Positions 9,065-17,680 of a DNA stretch of 64,000 nucleotides are shown in pieces (the stretch's first letter is position 1; each line of letters begins with the position of its first letter). The position numbers and the translations under genes were made by a program. The notes under the pieces are model-generated. The model saw only the letters and a program-made list of their open reading frames with translations. It was not told where the DNA came from and searched no databases. This DNA is from G963665185 sp963665185 (GTDB lineage Bacteria; Desulfobacterota; Desulfovibrionia; Desulfovibrionales; Desulfovibrionaceae): the NCBI GenBank assembly GCA_963665185.2, contig CAXXPO010000005.1:62001-126000 (forward strand), written 5' to 3'.

Positions 9065-10251
9065 TCGCCCTCCCGGATGCCGTGGATACTTCCGTTCGTA
9101 TCGGAGGCGTTCGGGGGCGCGTCCGACAGCCGTTGCATTTCGCGCCCCAAGGTCTTGAGGGCGTACAGGGCGTTGAATGCACCGACCACGTCCTGGGAGC
9201 TGGGGGCATCCTGGCCCGGGGCAGGCTTCGAGGAGCCGAAACCGTTTCCGGCGGAACCGACCAGTTGCCGTTCCAGCGCCTCCACAATCCGGTTGTATTT
9301 CCCGCTGTCCGGCCAGGGACCTCCCTGGCTCACGCGTCGGGCCAGCCTTTCAAGAAAACGGGCAGCCTCGTCTCCGGCCAGGCGGGCCTGTTCGGAAATG
9401 TCTTCGGAAATATCTCCGGCCAGGCGTCCCGGATGCTGGGACAGGGCAAGGATGGCCTTGAAAAGACGTATCTGTATGATGTACAGGCGGATGGCCCAGT
9501 CGCCGCTTGGGCGTATCTGGCTGGGGGAATAGCCCATGGCCTCCAGATAGCGGCGGTAGCCGCCCACGGAATTGCTGGCCTGTCTGTGGGCCTTTTCGCA
9601 GGCGGCCTGCGCGCCGGGAATGCCCCGCACCACGTCCAGCGCCGGGATCATGAAGTCGGCCACGTCGCTCAGGCCCACGCGCCCGGCGGACCGCAGGACG
9701 CTTTCCGGGTTGGTCGGCCAGATCAGAAAATAGATGAGAAACGAACAGCACCCACCGGACAGCAGGGACAGCGAACGGGTGATTCCCGTGGCCGCATCGC
9801 CGGGCATGCCCACGGCGATGATGCTCAGGATGAGAACCCAGACGGCGGCCTTGCCGACGGACTCGCCAAAGGTGGCGGAATAATAGGCGCAAAATGCCAG
9901 GGCAAAGGAAAAGATTCCCGCGGTCGGGAGCGTGTTTCCGGCCAGGGTCGCCAGGGGGACGAAACAGGCCGCGCAGATTCCGGTAAGGGCCATGAAGATG
10001 CGGCGTTGCTGGAGCGTGTTGCCGCCCCGGGCCAGCATCAGGGCCAATGCTCCGGCCACGCACCAGATTTCGGAGAGCTGCGGCAGGGCCAGGGCCACGG
10101 CCAATGCGCACAGCCCGGCCAGCATGGTCTTGAGTGCGAAACGCAAAATAATGAAGGCCGGGTCCACGGGGTAGATCCAGCGTTTGTACAACGCCCGGGT
10201 AAATGCTGCCATGGATTGGAGTATCCGCATCATGAGGGTTGGCGTCAACAT
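9061..10251 (-). CDS. FUSC family inner-membrane protein, first gene of a split pair
   Basis: A 396-residue protein. About six hydrophobic segments lie between residues 25 and 175, including IWCVAGALALMLARGGNTL, GIFSFALAFCAYYSATFG, VLILSIIAVGMPGDAATG and CCSFLIYFLIWPTNPE. A long helical cytoplasmic part follows. The layout equals the N-terminal half of a full-length FUSC transporter, and the next gene overlaps it by four bases and supplies the second half. No clear ribosome site marks the start, and MMRILQS or MAAFTRA a few codons further in are alternative starts. It is divergent from coaX. Confidence 0.7.
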   Translation of the reverse strand: MLTPTLMMRILQSMAAFTRALYKRWIYPVDPAFIILRFALKTMLAGLCALAVALALPQLSEIWCVAGALALMLARGGNTLQQRRIFMALTGICAACFVPLATLAGNTLPTAGIFSFALAFCAYYSATFGESVGKAAVWVLILSIIAVGMPGDAATGITRSLSLLSGGCCSFLIYFLIWPTNPESVLRSAGRVGLSDVADFMIPALDVVRGIPGAQAACEKAHRQASNSVGGYRRYLEAMGYSPSQIRPSGDWAIRLYIIQIRLFKAILALSQHPGRLAGDISEDISEQARLAGDEAARFLERLARRVSQGGPWPDSGKYNRIVEALERQLVGSAGNGFGSSKPAPGQDAPSSQDVVGAFNALYALKTLGREMQRLSDAPPNASDTNGSIHGIREGE

Positions 10252-10382
10252 ATGTGATGGCCGGAAAATGCATTTACAGACTCAGCGGGCGCGACACGGA
10301 CGGAGTGAAATGGTTTTTTTTCCTGAAAAAAAAGAACCATGTCTGACTTTTCTTCGCAATACAATTCAGCTACAGGCATGTC

Positions 10383-11162
10383 ATGGATGAAAAAAATTTA
10401 CTGCTGGTTGATGCCGGAAACACGAATATAAAATTCGGCCTGGCCGTGGGCGACCGGGAGGTCTGCTCCTATGCCCTTTCCACGGCCCAGCTCGGTACGG
10501 CCGATGCCATGGGTTTCGCCGTGCTGGAAATATGCCGTCTGGGGGGCCTGGCTGCCCACAGCCTGGAAGCCTGGGTTGTCTCGTCGGTTGTTCCGGGCGC
10601 GGACGAATACATGCGCGTTGCCGCGCGGAAATACTGCGGGTGCGATGCGCTTTTTGCAAATAAGGACCTCCCCATTCCTTTGGAAAACAGGTATGAACGT
10701 CCCCAGGAGGTCGGTGCGGACAGGCTGGTGAGCGCCTACGGAGCCGTCCGTCTGTTCGATGCGCCGGGCTATATCGTCATAGACTACGGCACGGCCACCA
10801 CGTTCGATCTTGTGCAGGGAAATGCGTACCTGGGTGGTCTCATCTGCCCGGGTGTGCTGTCTTCGGCGCGCGGATTGGCCGCGGGCACGGCCAAACTGCC
10901 CCAGGCGGACCTGTCGGTTTCGCCGGACGTCATCAATGTGGGGCGCAACACGGCCCAGAGCCTCAGCCAGGGCATTTTGCACGGTTTCGGCTCCATGACC
11001 GAAGGCCTGTGCGCGCGTCTTGCCCGCCAGTTCGAGACGCCGCCCATGGTCGTGGCCACGGGCGGGTTTGCCGGGCGCATCGCCAGGGCCGCCGGATGCG
11101 TGGACGCTGTCCGGCCCGACCTGCTTCTGGAAGGGTTGCGCCTGGCCTACGAGGTGAAGTGA
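10383..11162 (+). CDS. coaX: Type III pantothenate kinase
   Basis: A 259-residue CoaX that phosphorylates pantothenate in the first committed step of coenzyme A synthesis. ASKHA-fold motifs: LLVDAGNTNIKFGL (phosphate 1) at residues 5-18, VGADRLVSAYGAV near 113, IDYGTATTFDLV near 131 with the catalytic Asp, and GGLICPGVLSS near 150. Near the C terminus MVVATGGFAGRIA supplies the adenosine-binding part. Length is normal. It lies 87 bases upstream of eno in the same direction. Confidence 0.95.
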   Translation: MDEKNLLLVDAGNTNIKFGLAVGDREVCSYALSTAQLGTADAMGFAVLEICRLGGLAAHSLEAWVVSSVVPGADEYMRVAARKYCGCDALFANKDLPIPLENRYERPQEVGADRLVSAYGAVRLFDAPGYIVIDYGTATTFDLVQGNAYLGGLICPGVLSSARGLAAGTAKLPQADLSVSPDVINVGRNTAQSLSQGILHGFGSMTEGLCARLARQFETPPMVVATGGFAGRIARAAGCVDAVRPDLLLEGLRLAYEVK

Positions 11163-11249
11163 TTTTTGAAACAGCCGTATAAGATCCGATCAATATATGG
11201 AATGCGACATGAACGAACTGCAACTTCAATCATAGAAGGAGAAAACGCC

Positions 11250-12557
11250 ATGAGTACTATTCTGGCTGTATGGGCACGCGAAATTCTGGACTCCCGCGGC
11301 AATCCCACCGTGGAAGTGGAAGTCACCCTGGATTCCGGCCACACGGGCCGCGCAGGGGTTCCCTCCGGTGCGTCCACAGGCTCTCGCGAGGCTCTTGAAC
11401 TGCGTGACGGCGATGCTTCCCGCTACGGCGGAAAAGGCGTTCAGTTGGCTGTCAACAACGTCATCGACATCATTTCCGAAGAGATCATCGGCATGGACGC
11501 CACCCGCCAGGTGGCCCTGGACAACACCCTGATCGAACTGGACGGCACGGAAAACAAATCCAAGCTGGGCGCCAACGCCATGCTGGGCGTTTCCATGGCC
11601 ACCGCCCGGGCCGCCGCCAACTTTCTGGGCCTGCCCCTGTACCAGTATCTCGGCGGCATCAACGCCAAGCTGCTGCCCGCTCCCATGATGAACATCATCA
11701 ACGGCGGCGAACACGCCCCCAACAACCTGGACATCCAGGAATTCATGATCATGCCCCTGGGCGCGGACACCTTTGCCGAAGCCCTGCGCATGGGATCGGA
11801 AACCTTCCATGCCCTGAAGAAAATCCTGGCCAAGGACGGCCTCGTGACCAGCGTGGGCGACGAAGGCGGATTCGCTCCCAACCTGAAGAACCACGCCCAG
11901 GCCTTTGAATACATCATGCGCGCCATCCAGGAAGCGGGTTACGAACCGGGACGCGAGATCGCCCTGGCCATCGACGCCGCTGCCAGCGAATTCTACAAGG
12001 ACGGCAGGTACAACCTCAAGGGCGAAGGCAAGATCTTCACTTCTGCCGAACTGACCGATTTCTACAAGGATCTGGTTTCCCGCTTCCCCCTCGTCTCCAT
12101 TGAGGACGGCCTGGCGGAAAGCGACTGGGAAGGCTTCGCCCACCAGACCGCTGTTCTGGGCGACCAAATCCAGCTGGTTGGCGACGACCTGTTCGTGACC
12201 AACCCGGAAATCCTGGCCGACGGCATCGAACAGGGAGTGTGCAACTCCATCCTGATCAAGCTGAACCAGATCGGTACGGTCACGGAAACCCTGGACACCA
12301 TCGAGATGGCCAAGGAAGCCGCCTACACCACGGTTGTTTCCCACCGTTCCGGCGAAACCAGCGATACCTTCATCGCCGACCTGGCCGTGGCCACCAACGC
12401 CGGACAGATCAAATCCGGCAGCCTGTCCCGTACGGACCGTTTGGCCAAGTACAACCAGCTTCTGCGCATCGAGGAAGATCTGGAAGAGGAAGGCATCTAC
12501 TTCGGACCGGCCCTGGCCGCCCAGTTCTTCGACGTGGACGACCACGACGAAGAATAG
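11250..12557 (+). CDS. eno: Enolase (phosphopyruvate hydratase)
   Basis: A 435-residue glycolytic enzyme converting 2-phosphoglycerate to phosphoenolpyruvate. ARIxDSRGNPTVEVEV is at the N terminus; substrate and metal residues appear in GDEGGFAPN, ALAIDAAASEFY, SIEDGLAESD and VGDDLFVTN. The signature ILIKLNQIGTVTET, the SHRSGET loop and KSGSLSRTDRLAKYNQLLRI complete the active site. The start at 11250 has the ribosome site AGAAGGAG, so the longer upstream frame from 11166 is not used. A GC hairpin follows the stop. Confidence 0.97.
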   Translation: MSTILAVWAREILDSRGNPTVEVEVTLDSGHTGRAGVPSGASTGSREALELRDGDASRYGGKGVQLAVNNVIDIISEEIIGMDATRQVALDNTLIELDGTENKSKLGANAMLGVSMATARAAANFLGLPLYQYLGGINAKLLPAPMMNIINGGEHAPNNLDIQEFMIMPLGADTFAEALRMGSETFHALKKILAKDGLVTSVGDEGGFAPNLKNHAQAFEYIMRAIQEAGYEPGREIALAIDAAASEFYKDGRYNLKGEGKIFTSAELTDFYKDLVSRFPLVSIEDGLAESDWEGFAHQTAVLGDQIQLVGDDLFVTNPEILADGIEQGVCNSILIKLNQIGTVTETLDTIEMAKEAAYTTVVSHRSGETSDTFIADLAVATNAGQIKSGSLSRTDRLAKYNQLLRIEEDLEEEGIYFGPALAAQFFDVDDHDEE

Positions 12558-12583
12558 CCCCGACTTCCCGACGATTCTCTTTT

Positions 12584-12620
12584 GGGCGGACCCTGCTGCG
12601 GCAGGGGCCGCCCTTTGCTT
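12584..12620 (+). terminator. Rho-independent terminator after eno
   Basis: GGGCGG-A-CCCTGC pairs with GCAGGG-G-CCGCCC across a four-base loop (12584-12613), followed by TTTGCTTTT. It ends eno transcription before folD. Confidence 0.7.
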
Positions 12621-12690
12621 TTCAAACCGCGGTCTTTAGGGTATCGGGCCTGGAAACGGAAACAAACATTGAGCAGCAAGGGGACTCGCA

Positions 12691-13585
12691 ATGATTCTTA
12701 TAGACGGCAAAGCCACTTCCGCCGCCATCCGCGCGGAACTCAAGCAAGAAGTTGAAAAATACGAGCAGGCCTGCGGCCGCGCGCCCGGTCTGGCCGTGGT
12801 GCTGGTGGGCGACGATCCGGCCTCGCAGGTCTACGTGCGCATGAAGAGCCGCGCCTGCGAAGAACTCGGCCTGCACCACCGCCAGTACGACAAGCCCGCC
12901 GACACCCCCCAGGACGAGCTGGAAGACCTTATCCAGGCCCTGAACAAGGACCCGCAGATAGACGGCATCCTGGTGCAGCTCCCCCTGCCCAGGGGGCTGG
13001 ACAGCCAGCGCATCCTGGACATGATAGCCCCGGACAAGGACGTGGACGGCTTTCATCCCATCAACGTGGGACGCCTTTCCCAGGGAGCGCCCTGTTTCGA
13101 ACCCTGCACGCCCGCAGGCTGCATCGAACTGCTTAAACGCTACAACCTGCCCACTGCGGGTAAAAGGGCCGTGGTCGTGGGACGCTCCAACATCGTGGGC
13201 AAACCCCTGGCCATGATGCTCACCCGCGGCGGCGACTTTGCCAATGCCACGGTCACGGTCTGCCACTCGCGCACTGCCGACCTTGCCGCGGAAATCAGAC
13301 AGGCCGATTTCGTCTTTGCTGCCGTGGGCATTGCCAAACTCATCACGGCCGACATGGTCAAGGACGGAGCCGTGGTCATCGATGTGGGCATCAACCGCAC
13401 CGACGAGGGCCTTGTGGGCGACTGTGACTTCGACGGCCTCAAGGACAAGGTTTCGGCCATCACCCCCGGTTCCCGGCGGCGTCGGTCCCATGACCATCGC
13501 CATGCTCATGAGCAACACGGTCTTGTCCTTCAAGAAGCGCATGCGCGTTGGGGAGTACGAAGCCAAGCTGAAGTGGGAAAAGTAG
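12691..13585 (+). CDS. folD: Bifunctional methylenetetrahydrofolate dehydrogenase/cyclohydrolase, broken by a one-base frameshift near its 3' end
   Basis: FolD interconverts 5,10-methylene-, methenyl- and 10-formyl-tetrahydrofolate. Visible family motifs are VGDDPASQVYVRMK with the catalytic-region Lys, DGILVQLPLP, PDKDVDGFHP, PCTPAGC and VVVGRSNIVGKPLAMML (NADP site). The in-frame product then loses the family at 13463-13467 (CCCCC). Read as written, the frame turns into an Arg/His-rich tail that stops at 13614. Removing one C restores the conserved PVPGGVGPMTIAMLM ending, with a stop at 13585 and a normal length of about 297 residues. So the gene is either damaged, or the homopolymer has one C too many in this sequence. 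As FolD is normally essential, a base-calling error is the first suspicion. An AGCAAGGGG ribosome site precedes the ATG. Confidence 0.9.
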
Positions 13586-13590
13586 ATTTT

Positions 13591-13634
13591 GCCTCCGGCG
13601 GCCGGGGGGCATGATGCCCCCCGACCCCCCGCGG
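13591..13634 (+). repeat. GC-rich intergenic hairpin element, copy 1
   Basis: A 44-base sequence beginning GCCTCCGGCGGCCGGGGGG right after the folD stop. Its centre forms CGGGGGGC-ATGAT-GCCCCCCG. A near-identical 44-base copy lies after the PFOR gene at 36732-36775. Both are followed by a classical terminator hairpin. Confidence 0.75.
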
Positions 13635-13640
13635 CAGTGT

Positions 13641-13690
13641 AAAAACCAGAAAGGGCGTTGTGCGAAAGCACAACGCCCTTTTTGGTTTTT
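13641..13690. terminator. Strong bidirectional Rho-independent terminator
   Basis: AAAAACCAGAAAGGGCGTTG at the left end folds onto the right half. The core GGGCGTTGTGC pairs perfectly with GCACAACGCCC around a GAAA tetraloop and is flanked by A and T runs on both sides. It terminates folD on the plus strand and overlaps the last codons of the minus-strand gene that ends at 13689. Confidence 0.92.
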
Positions 13691-14207
13691 ACACTGGGGG
13701 ATCACTCGCAAGATCGCAGGCAATTGCAATGCCTTGGAGACCGCTTGTAGTCATTTCGAGAAGGTCTTGGATTTCGTTGATTTCTTGAAGCTCTTTGGTT
13801 CCATGAAATAAATTGTTGCGGATTCTAGTTGCTATGAAAGCAACACAATGGAATTTTTCAGACGGAGAAGGAGATTTATTTTCAAAGGAATTGATGCATA
13901 GCTGTGGGGCATCTTTTTCTGAGCCAGTCTCTCTGAAGCGAAGCCTTATTCTTAATGCCTCGGCATTGTCTTTGCCATATCTTTCTTTGTAAAATTCAAA
14001 TGCTTTTTCAATTTTATCGTTTGAGTTCTCCTCAATGTCATTGTCAACGACTGAATTGAAGAAGCGAATCGACAATGATTTGCCATGTTGTTCGTAGCGT
14101 TTGGTAAGTTTGCGTTCGAGAAAGCCCCACATGAATAAGAAATCACTTACGTATTGGTAATCCTGGGGGTTGCCGTGGTAGCCCGGTGTTGTATGCAATC
14201 CATTCAT
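13689..14207 (-). CDS. Hypothetical protein with a HEPN-like R-x4-H motif
   Basis: A 172-residue, AT-rich, predicted soluble all-helical protein. I do not recognise a named family. Near residue 132 it contains RNNLFHG, which fits the R-(N)-x3-H signature of HEPN-fold RNases and HEPN-like proteins. The N terminus (YVSDFLFMWGFLERKLTKRY) also resembles proteins that start with a helical HEPN-like segment. Base composition and codon use differ from the GC-rich neighbours, pointing to recent acquisition. There is no partner antitoxin gene next to it. GAGGAA lies 12 bases before the ATG, a weak fit. Its 3' end is inside the bidirectional terminator. Confidence 0.7.
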   Translation of the reverse strand: MNGLHTTPGYHGNPQDYQYVSDFLFMWGFLERKLTKRYEQHGKSLSIRFFNSVVDNDIEENSNDKIEKAFEFYKERYGKDNAEALRIRLRFRETGSEKDAPQLCINSFENKSPSPSEKFHCVAFIATRIRNNLFHGTKELQEINEIQDLLEMTTSGLQGIAIACDLASDPPV

Positions 14208-14410
14208 TAACCATGGGATTCCTCATGCGTTCTGCGTGCGCCAGAGTCGTAGGGTTGCTGCCTAAAGGCCTTCCATTTCAATTCGCGTCGAGTCGTTGCC
14301 TGCGGTGACGAATGTGTAATGAAGATAGCCTGTTCAAGGGGCATTGGGCTACAACTTAGGTGCAGGCCTGAGCTTCGCGGGCAGGAGTTTCCAAAGGAAC
14401 TGCTTGTCTC

Positions 14411-14878
14411 CTATTTCCTGTTGTCCCGGATGGGCACCCCGTCCACTACAAAGGAAACCCCCTGCGTTCCGGCGGTGCTGACCATGACCCCCTGCACCAC
14501 AGGCCGGTTCACGGTTTCCCTGGAGGACCAGCGGACCACGAAATTCGCCCCGGACCCGCCGCGCCTGTCGTCCTCCGGGACCACGATGCGTTTGGTCTGC
14601 ATGGGGCCGAGCGTGGTGGGCTCCTTGATGAAATCCTCCACTTTGTTGCCGTCCGAGTCGTAGTAGGCGGCGTTCAGGATGGTCAGGGAATTGAGAAAGT
14701 CGGTATTGCGGATGCTCAGGATGACCGTCAGGTAGAAGGGTTTGTTTCTCGGCCCCTGGTACACATGGGAATAGACCGGGACATAAAGGGTTTGTCCGGT
14801 ACTGACCTGCGGCTCACCCGCCAGCGCGGAACCGCCCAGCATCAGGGTCAGAAAAAGGCTCGCAATGAGTGTACGCAT
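14411..14878 (-). CDS. DUF3124 family exported protein
   Basis: A 155-residue protein with an N-terminal signal peptide (MRTLIASLFLTLMLGGSALA) followed by EPQVSTGQTLYVPVYSHVYQ, which is the start of the DUF3124 domain. The rest (LTVILSIRNTDFLNSLTI, YYDSDGNKVEDFI, FVVRWSS, PVVQGVMVST) is a small beta-rich domain filling the chain. Function is unknown; it should be periplasmic. The start at 14878 gives the signal peptide at the very N terminus. An upstream in-frame Met (MQQILEQEQTA) would add residues before it. Confidence 0.8.
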   Translation of the reverse strand: MRTLIASLFLTLMLGGSALAGEPQVSTGQTLYVPVYSHVYQGPRNKPFYLTVILSIRNTDFLNSLTILNAAYYDSDGNKVEDFIKEPTTLGPMQTKRIVVPEDDRRGGSGANFVVRWSSRETVNRPVVQGVMVSTAGTQGVSFVVDGVPIRDNRK

Positions 14879-14997
14879 GGCAGTTTGCTCCTGTTCAAGG
14901 ATTTGTTGCATTGTCAGTATATAGCCCAAGGACTGGTTGCAAACAATGCTGTTTTCGCTGCGGACCGATCTTTTGCGGATCGGTGGCAGCGGGCCGG

Positions 14998-16386
14998 CTA
15001 TAGAGCCTCTTTTTCCGCAATCTCCCGTACCCATCGGCGCACCGGGGGTTCTATCATCTCCCGCAGCTCGTCCAGACGTTCCCTGGTTTCCGCTTCAAAG
15101 CGCAGGGTCAGCACGGGCTGGGTGTTGGAGGCGCGCACCAGGGCCCAGCCGTCGGCAAAGGTGCAGCGCGCGCCGTCGATGGTTGCGGTGTCGTATAGCG
15201 CGGAAAACGTTTCCTGCGCCTTGGCCACCACGGCTGCCTTGTGCTGATCCGGGCAGGGCAGGTGGATTTCCGGGGTGCTGTGGGTGACGGGCCAGTCTTC
15301 CAGAAAACGGGACAGGGGCTTGTCCGCCTTGGAGACGATCTCCACCAGCTTGAGCGCGGCATAGGTGGCGTCGTCGAATCCGAGGTACGCCCCGAAAAAG
15401 AACATGTGCCCGGACAGCTCGCCGCCCAGGGGCGCGCCCAGTTCCTTGATACGGGCCTTCATGAGGGAGTGCCCGGTCGCGGACATGACGGCGCGGCCGC
15501 CGTGCTGCTCGATATCCCGGAACATCAGGTGGGAGCATTTTACATCGCCCACGATGATTGCGCCGGGGTTGCGCGCAAGTTCCTCGCGGGCCAGAATGGC
15601 GGTAAGCTGGTCGCCGTAGAGCATTTCACCCTTTTCCGTGACCGCGCCTATGCGGTCGCCGTCCCCGTCCAGGCCGATGCCCAGGTCGGCCCCTACGTGT
15701 TTCACTTGCTCTTTAAGGTCTGACATGTTCTTGTCTATGGTCGGATCGGGATGATGGTTGGGAAACGTCCCGTCCGGGGTGCAGTACAGCTCCGTCACTT
15801 CGGCCCCGGCCTTGCGCAGGACGGCCGCCGTGACCGGGCCGCCCGATCCGTTGCCGCCGTCCAGCACCACCTTGACGGGGCGCATGGTTTTGCCGGGTTT
15901 GACGCGGTTTGCCAGATTGTCCACATAGGTGGGGGTGATGTCGTGGTACGCGGCAATGCCTTGCCCCCGGGCAAACGTGCCGGACTGCATGATGGCCAGG
16001 ATGTCCCGGATCTGCCGGCCGTACAGGGTGGATGTTCCGCCCCATACCTTGAAACCGTTGAACTGCGGGGGATTGTGGGAGGCCGTGATCATGACTCCGG
16101 CCTGGAAGTTCAGGATGCTTGCGGCAAAATAAAAAACAGGCGTGCTGACATGGCCTAAAAATGTGACGTCGATCCCGGCGGAGCACAGGCCCTTGAGCAG
16201 ACAGTCCTGGTATGTCGGGGATGTCCGGCGGCAGTCGTGGCCGATGACGGCCCTGTCCCATCCCCGGTTGCGAAAGTATGTGCCGAGGGCTTTGCCCAGA
16301 ATTTCCACCCATTGGTCATCGAAGTCCTTGCCGATGACTCCCCTGATGTCATACTCTCTGAAGATATCGTCACGTATCGGCAGCAT
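14998..16386 (-). CDS. Phosphomannomutase/phosphoglucomutase
   Basis: A 462-residue member of the alpha-D-phosphohexomutase family, likely making mannose-1-P or glucose-1-P for surface polysaccharides. The phosphoserine loop is ITASHNPPQFNGFKVW (Ser about residue 102) and the metal loop is GLDGDGDRIGAV (about 240). The sugar-binding loop is GGELSGHMFFF and the phosphate-binding C-terminal loop is RASNTQPVLTLRFEA. The start at 16386 (MLPIRDD) is preferred over 16392 because AAGGAA sits about 9 bases upstream of it and only 3 from the other. It is divergent from hflK. Confidence 0.92.
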   Translation of the reverse strand: MLPIRDDIFREYDIRGVIGKDFDDQWVEILGKALGTYFRNRGWDRAVIGHDCRRTSPTYQDCLLKGLCSAGIDVTFLGHVSTPVFYFAASILNFQAGVMITASHNPPQFNGFKVWGGTSTLYGRQIRDILAIMQSGTFARGQGIAAYHDITPTYVDNLANRVKPGKTMRPVKVVLDGGNGSGGPVTAAVLRKAGAEVTELYCTPDGTFPNHHPDPTIDKNMSDLKEQVKHVGADLGIGLDGDGDRIGAVTEKGEMLYGDQLTAILAREELARNPGAIIVGDVKCSHLMFRDIEQHGGRAVMSATGHSLMKARIKELGAPLGGELSGHMFFFGAYLGFDDATYAALKLVEIVSKADKPLSRFLEDWPVTHSTPEIHLPCPDQHKAAVVAKAQETFSALYDTATIDGARCTFADGWALVRASNTQPVLTLRFEAETRERLDELREMIEPPVRRWVREIAEKEAL

Positions 16387-16597
16387 GGGCATATTTCCTT
16401 GAAATTGTGGTTGAGGACCATGGGGTCCGACGAACAATGCAGACTGCGGCCGACTCTGCGTGCGCGGGCAGCGGAATCGGTATCGGCGGCATTATGTGTT
16501 CAATGCGCGGCTGGCGCAAGGAGGAAGTCCCTTTTGTAAGGACTTTTTCCGGTCGGCCTTGACCTGCAACATCGACTTGCCTAAGAGTTTGGACATT

Positions 16598-17680
16598 ATG
16601 AATTGGGACTGGGAAAAACTTCAGGAAAAGCGGCAGCGGCAGGATGGGGGGCCCCCTCAGGGACCCGATTTCAAAGAATTCAATGACCGTATACGGCAGG
16701 TCAAACTGCTCAGGCCCGGAAGCGGAGGAGCAAAGCTCATCCTTCTGGTCCTTGTCCTTTTGTGGGCGGCCAGCGGCATCTACATTGTCGAACCCGACGA
16801 GGTCGGCGTGGTGCAGCGTTTCGGAGCCTACGACAGAACCACGGGGCCCGGCCCGCATTATCATCTGCCGTTTCCCATGGAAACCGTGCAGACTCCCCGG
16901 GTCACGGAAATCCGGCGTATCGAGATCGGTTTCCGCTCCCGCGGGGGCGGAGGCAAGTTCGACCAGGGCAACATCCGCCTGGTCCCGGACGAAGCGCTTA
17001 TGCTGACCGGCGACGAGAACATCGTGGACGTGCAGTTCATTGTGCAATACCAGATCAAGGATCCGACGGACTACCTGTTCAACGTGTCCCAGCCGGACGA
17101 AGCCGTGAAGAGCGCGGCGGAGTCGGCCATGCGCGAGGTCATCGGCAAGAACAAGATCGACAGCGCCCTGACCGCGGGCAAGCTGGATATCCAGGTGCAG
17201 ACCAAGGACCTGCTGCAATCCATCATGGACCGCTACAGGGCGGGCATTTTCATTGTCGCGGTCCAGTTGCAGAACGTGCATCCGCCCACCGAGGTCGTGG
17301 AGGCGTTCAAGGATGTGGCCAGCGCCCGCGAGGACAAGAGCCGTTTCATCAACGAGGCCGACGCCTACCGCAACGACCTTATTCCCAAGGCGCGCGGACA
17401 GGCGGCCGTGGTCATCAACGACGCCCAGGCCTACAAGGAGTCCGCCATTCTCAAGGCAAAGGGCGATGCTGCCCGGTTCAAGAGCATGCTCAAGGAATAT
17501 GTAAAGGCCCCGGACATCACCCGCAAACGCATGTATCTGGATACCATGCAGGAGATCCTGGCCGATCCTTCGGTTGAAAAGCTGATTCTCTCGGACGATG
17601 CCATGCGCAGGGCGCTGCCCTACCTGCCTCTGGACAGCCTGGGCAACAGACGCGGCGCAGCTCCCAAGGAGGACAAATAA
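16598..17680 (+). CDS. hflK: HflK, membrane SPFH-domain regulator of FtsH
   Basis: A 360-residue membrane protein of the stomatin/prohibitin superfamily. It begins MNWDWEKLQEKRQ with a Gln/Arg/Pro-rich cytoplasmic N terminus. One transmembrane helix follows near residues 47-66 (LILLVLVLLWAASGIYIV), then the SPFH domain opens with EPDEVGVVQRFGAYD. The long Ala/Glu/Lys-rich helix EAYPQRNDLIPKARGQA-like region near residues 250-300 is typical. With HflC it forms the periplasm-facing cage around FtsH. The next gene starts in its stop codon (TAATG). Confidence 0.93.
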   Translation: MNWDWEKLQEKRQRQDGGPPQGPDFKEFNDRIRQVKLLRPGSGGAKLILLVLVLLWAASGIYIVEPDEVGVVQRFGAYDRTTGPGPHYHLPFPMETVQTPRVTEIRRIEIGFRSRGGGGKFDQGNIRLVPDEALMLTGDENIVDVQFIVQYQIKDPTDYLFNVSQPDEAVKSAAESAMREVIGKNKIDSALTAGKLDIQVQTKDLLQSIMDRYRAGIFIVAVQLQNVHPPTEVVEAFKDVASAREDKSRFINEADAYRNDLIPKARGQAAVVINDAQAYKESAILKAKGDAARFKSMLKEYVKAPDITRKRMYLDTMQEILADPSVEKLILSDDAMRRALPYLPLDSLGNRRGAAPKEDK

